A stretch of DNA of 17,531 nucleotides, taken from CAWHOW01 sp050013795. Its GTDB lineage: Bacteria > Bacteroidota > Bacteroidia > Bacteroidales > CG2-30-32-10. The stretch spans positions 1-17,531 of the forward strand of contig JBEKEO010000048.1 in the NCBI GenBank assembly GCA_050013795.1, given 5' to 3'. A program made the translations under genes and the position numbers. Positions 15,353-17,531 of the stretch are shown in pieces; within the stretch, counting starts at the first letter, position 1, and the number at the start of each line of letters is the position of its first letter. The notes beneath the pieces were generated by a model that was not told the origin of the DNA, searched no databases, and saw nothing but the letters and a program-made list of their open reading frames with translations.

Positions 15353-15380
15353 CAAATTTATATTATTTCAATCACACCAA
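15353..15380 (-). promoter_or_regulatory. Promoter of the flavoprotein gene
   Basis: On the minus strand TTG (15380-15378), a 17-bp gap, then TAAATTTG (15360-15353). This matches the TTG to TAnnTTTG pattern described for Flavobacterium and Bacteroides. It predicts a transcript start near 15348 and a leader of only about 12 nt. Confidence 0.65.
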
Positions 15381-15451
15381 TAGATTTCTTTAATATATTT
15401 GTTTTAAAGAAAATATATTTTTGATTTCATTATCAAGTTAAATATATTTTT

Positions 15452-15459
15452 TACCTTTG
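15452..15459 (+). promoter_or_regulatory. -7 box upstream of the acetate-CoA ligase gene
   Basis: TACCTTTG fits TAnnTTTG and predicts a start near 15464, giving a leader of about 215 nt before the ATG at 15680. A second match, TATATTTG, lies at 15394-15401. Neither has a TTG at ideal -33 spacing. No equally good box occurs closer to the gene, so one of these is the likely promoter. Confidence 0.45.
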
Positions 15460-15475
15460 AATGATTCAAATACTG

Positions 15476-15559
15476 ATGGCAGATTTTAAACATATCATAT
15501 CAGTCCTCGCCAAAAAAGTTTTCCTTAATATAAAGGAAAGAGACAGCTATTCATTTTAA
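15476..15559 (+). CDS. Possible short leader ORF
   Basis: A 27-codon ORF starts at the ATG at 15476, or 32 codons from the in-frame ATG at 15461, and ends TAA at 15559. The peptide begins MADFKHIISVLAKKVF and is moderately basic. It lies directly after a -7 box and before two hairpins in the presumed leader of the acetate-CoA ligase gene. I recognise no homologue. It may be a chance ORF, a leader peptide or the remnant of a lost gene. Confidence 0.25.
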   Translation: MADFKHIISVLAKKVFLNIKERDSYSF

Positions 15560-15561
15560 CG

Positions 15562-15576
15562 GAACCTGAGAGGTTC
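15562..15576 (+). other. Small hairpin in the acetate-CoA ligase leader
   Basis: GAACCT (15562-15567) and AGGTTC (15571-15576) form a perfect 6-bp stem with loop GAG, three bases after the stop of the short ORF. A weaker stem lies downstream: TGCTT (15597-15601) with AAGCA (15622-15626), with TACC/GGTA (15605-15615) inside it. There is no U tract, so this does not look like an intrinsic terminator. Confidence 0.45.
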
Positions 15577-15679
15577 ATTATTTCCCCTTCTTCATTTGCT
15601 TTTGTACCAAAGGTAATGAGTAAGCACAGGGTATATTAACATTAAAAATCAATAATAATATTAAACTTCAGACAAAAAT

Positions 15680-17531
15680 ATGATAACCGAACAATTGATA
15701 AACCCCAAAAGCATTGTAGTGGTGGGCGGTTCAAATACATTAAGCAAACCAGGGGGCAAGGTTTTGTTCAACCTGAAAGATGGCCATTTTAAAGGAGTGT
15801 TACATGTGGTAAATCCTAAAGAACCGGAAGTGCAGGGCATTAAAGCTTTTGCCGATGTGAAAGATTTGCCGCAAACCGACCTGGCTATACTTGCCATTGC
15901 AGCAAAATACTGTGTCGAAACAGTTGAAATACTGGCAAAACAAAAAGGGACAAAAGCCTTTATCATTCTTTCAGCTGGCTTCAGCGAAGAGAACAAAGAA
16001 GGTGCAGAAATTGAAAAGCAAGTGGTGAACATCATCAATTCCGTGAATGGTTCTTTGATAGGACCTAATTGCACCGGCTTCCTGAACATCAATTACAGCG
16101 GTATTTTCACCACACCTATTCCCAAACTTAATCAGCAAGGCTGTGATTTTATTTCAGGTTCGGGAGCAACGGCAGTATTTATCATAGAATCGGGCATTAC
16201 AAAAGGGCTGACATTTTCGAGTGTTTGTTCGGTAGGCAACTCCGCACAAATGGGTGTGGAAGAAGTGCTGAAATTCATGGATGAACGCTTTGATCCTAAA
16301 AAAAGCTCTAAAGTCAAACTGCTTTATGTAGAAAATATCAAAAATCCGCAAATGCTGCTTAAGCATGCATCCTCCTTGATACGCAAGGGTTGTAAGATAG
16401 CTGCTATAAAATCAGGGTCTTCGGATGCAGGAAGCCGTGCTGCATCTTCGCATACCGGAGCGCTTGCCTCGCCTGATGCCGCGGTAGATGCATTATTTCG
16501 TAAAGCAGGAATTGTAAGGTGCTATGGCAGGGATGAACTGACCACGGTTGCATCTGTTTTCATGCATAAGGAACTGAAAGGGAAAAATATTGCCATCATC
16601 ACTCATGCCGGAGGACCGGCAGTTATGCTTACTGATGCACTGGCAAACGGTGGACTTGAAATTCCTCATATCGAAGGGCCAAAAGCAAAAGCACTTCTTG
16701 AGAATCTTTTCCCGGGTTCGTCTGTAGCAAATCCTATTGATTTTCTTGCAACAGGAACCGCAGAGCAACTAGGTAAGATAATAGATGCCTGTGAAAACGA
16801 TTTTGACAACATTGATGCCATGATCATAATCTTCGGCAGCCCCGGCTTAACGGAAGTTTATGATGTTTACAACCTGATTGATCAGAAAATGAAAAGTTGT
16901 AAAAAGCCGATATTTCCGGTATTACCATCCATTATTAATGTAAAGAATGAAATAGCCGATTTCATTTCCAAAGGAAGAATAAATTTTCCAGAAGAAGTAG
17001 CCCTGGGAAATGCACTTGCTAAAATATATTATACACCCAAACCTGTCCCTGAAAAAATAGAGCTTCCAAAAATCAATAAAGATAAAATACGAAAGGTCAT
17101 TGATATCGCTTCAAATGGTTATCTTCAGCCTGATGCTGTTCAACTTTTGCTGGATGCTTCCGGTATTCCGAGAGCAGGAGAAGCTGTCGTAAAAACAAAG
17201 GAAGCTGCTGTGAAGGTTGCTGTGCAACTTGGTTTCCCTGTTGTAATGAAAGTGGTAGGCCCTGTTCATAAATCGGATGTGGGCGGTGTAGCGCTGAATG
17301 TAAAAGATGCTAAAACTGTTGGCGCTGAATTCAACAGGATGATAAAAATAAAAGATACTACTGCTATCCTGATACAGCCTATGCTTTCGGGCATAGAATT
17401 GTTTGCAGGTGCCAAAAAAGAAGATAAATTCGGGCACATGATACTTTGCGGACTGGGCGGAATTTTTATTGAAGTACTGAAAGATGTGAGCTCAGGACTT
17501 GCACCATTGACAAAGGATGAAGCTATTTCAA
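15680..17531 (+). CDS. ADP-forming acetate-CoA ligase, alpha-beta fusion, 3' end missing
   Basis: This enzyme interconverts acetyl-CoA (or other acyl-CoA), ADP and phosphate with acetate, CoA and ATP. It usually conserves energy at the end of fermentation. The reading frame is open from the ATG at 15680 to the right edge, giving 617 codons of a protein normally near 700. The alpha part starts with a CoA-binding Rossmann domain (INPKSIVVVGGSN, about 7-19), then ligase-type domains with LIGPNCTGFLN and FISGSGATAVF. SSHTGALA carries His258, the equivalent of the phosphorylated alpha His257 of Pyrococcus furiosus. The beta ATP-grasp part starts near residue 470 and has MKVVGPVHKSDVGGVAL with His530, the second phosphorylated histidine, and LCGLGGIFIEVLKDVS near the edge. 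A Pat/PatZ-type acyl-CoA synthetase homologue with an acetyltransferase domain is possible but less likely: the visible part follows the plain fused arrangement, and the missing 3' end would decide. Confidence 0.95.
   Translation, partial: MITEQLINPKSIVVVGGSNTLSKPGGKVLFNLKDGHFKGVLHVVNPKEPEVQGIKAFADVKDLPQTDLAILAIAAKYCVETVEILAKQKGTKAFIILSAGFSEENKEGAEIEKQVVNIINSVNGSLIGPNCTGFLNINYSGIFTTPIPKLNQQGCDFISGSGATAVFIIESGITKGLTFSSVCSVGNSAQMGVEEVLKFMDERFDPKKSSKVKLLYVENIKNPQMLLKHASSLIRKGCKIAAIKSGSSDAGSRAASSHTGALASPDAAVDALFRKAGIVRCYGRDELTTVASVFMHKELKGKNIAIITHAGGPAVMLTDALANGGLEIPHIEGPKAKALLENLFPGSSVANPIDFLATGTAEQLGKIIDACENDFDNIDAMIIIFGSPGLTEVYDVYNLIDQKMKSCKKPIFPVLPSIINVKNEIADFISKGRINFPEEVALGNALAKIYYTPKPVPEKIELPKINKDKIRKVIDIASNGYLQPDAVQLLLDASGIPRAGEAVVKTKEAAVKVAVQLGFPVVMKVVGPVHKSDVGGVALNVKDAKTVGAEFNRMIKIKDTTAILIQPMLSGIELFAGAKKEDKFGHMILCGLGGIFIEVLKDVSSGLAPLTKDEAIS

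Larger units (their letters stand above)
15337..15679. other. Divergent AT-rich intergenic region
   Basis: These 343 bp separate the divergent flavoprotein and acetate-CoA ligase genes. From left to right they hold the flavoprotein promoter, a direct repeat TTTTAAAGAA (15341-15350 and 15402-15411), three copies of AATATATTT (15392-15400, 15412-15420, 15441-15449), two plus-strand TAnnTTTG boxes, a possible 27- to 32-codon ORF, and two small hairpins. No tRNA or recognised riboswitch is seen. Confidence 0.7.

Noticed and set aside
15562..15630. GAACCTGA in the acetate-CoA ligase leader resembles part of the TPP riboswitch (THI box).
   Set aside because: The other conserved THI-box segments, such as CTGAGA in the correct order and the GGATAATGCC-like region, are missing. 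The match is just one arm of a 6-bp hairpin.
15661..16092. A 143-codon ORF on the minus strand.
   Set aside because: It lies entirely antisense to the acetate-CoA ligase gene, whose plus-strand frame has strong motifs. The minus-strand product has no recognisable domain.

Overview
The window looks like part of a Bacteroidota chromosome. It is AT-rich. Two secreted proteins end in type A C-terminal sorting domains of the type IX secretion system (T9SS), and there is a GldD-type gliding lipoprotein. Several genes are preceded by the Bacteroidota sigma-factor -7 box TAnnTTTG, and Shine-Dalgarno sequences are weak or absent. An ADP-forming acetyl-CoA synthetase and an iron-sulfur flavoprotein would suit an anaerobic or fermentative lifestyle, but that is inference. 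I see no tRNA, rRNA, insertion sequence, CRISPR array or phage gene.

Layout. Positions 1-4452 (minus strand) hold a suf operon in the order sufB-sufC-sufD-sufS, with sufS cut by the left edge. It builds Fe-S clusters: SufS supplies sulfur, and SufB, SufC and SufD form the scaffold and its ATPase. A 177-bp spacer full of short degenerate repeats separates sufB from sufC, whereas sufC/sufD and sufD/sufS are only about 10 bp apart. A compact divergent promoter region (4453-4598) also serves thiL, thiamine-monophosphate kinase, whose stop codon abuts the start of gldD. After a hairpin come a large secreted M14 zinc carboxypeptidase with a T9SS sorting domain (6403-8787) and a small lipoprotein of unknown function (8838-9371).

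The lipoprotein gene and mfd converge on a 66-bp imperfect palindrome of a CACAAAG-rich type. mfd (12849-9484, minus) encodes the transcription-repair coupling factor. Upstream of it lie a strong terminator and, on the same strand, a seven-repeat SBBP beta-propeller protein with a T9SS sorting domain, then a CX2CX2CX7C iron-sulfur flavoprotein. A 343-bp AT-rich divergent intergenic region (15337-15679) precedes the rightmost gene, a fused ADP-forming acetate-CoA ligase that runs off the right edge.

Most of this is recognisable housekeeping or surface-protein content, and I found no clear new multi-gene system. The points most worth a second look are the long, possibly structured leader of the acetate-CoA ligase gene with its mini-ORF, the apparently leaderless promoters of thiL and mfd, the two intergenic repeats, the Cys-rich tail of SufD, and the lipoprotein paired with the secreted carboxypeptidase.
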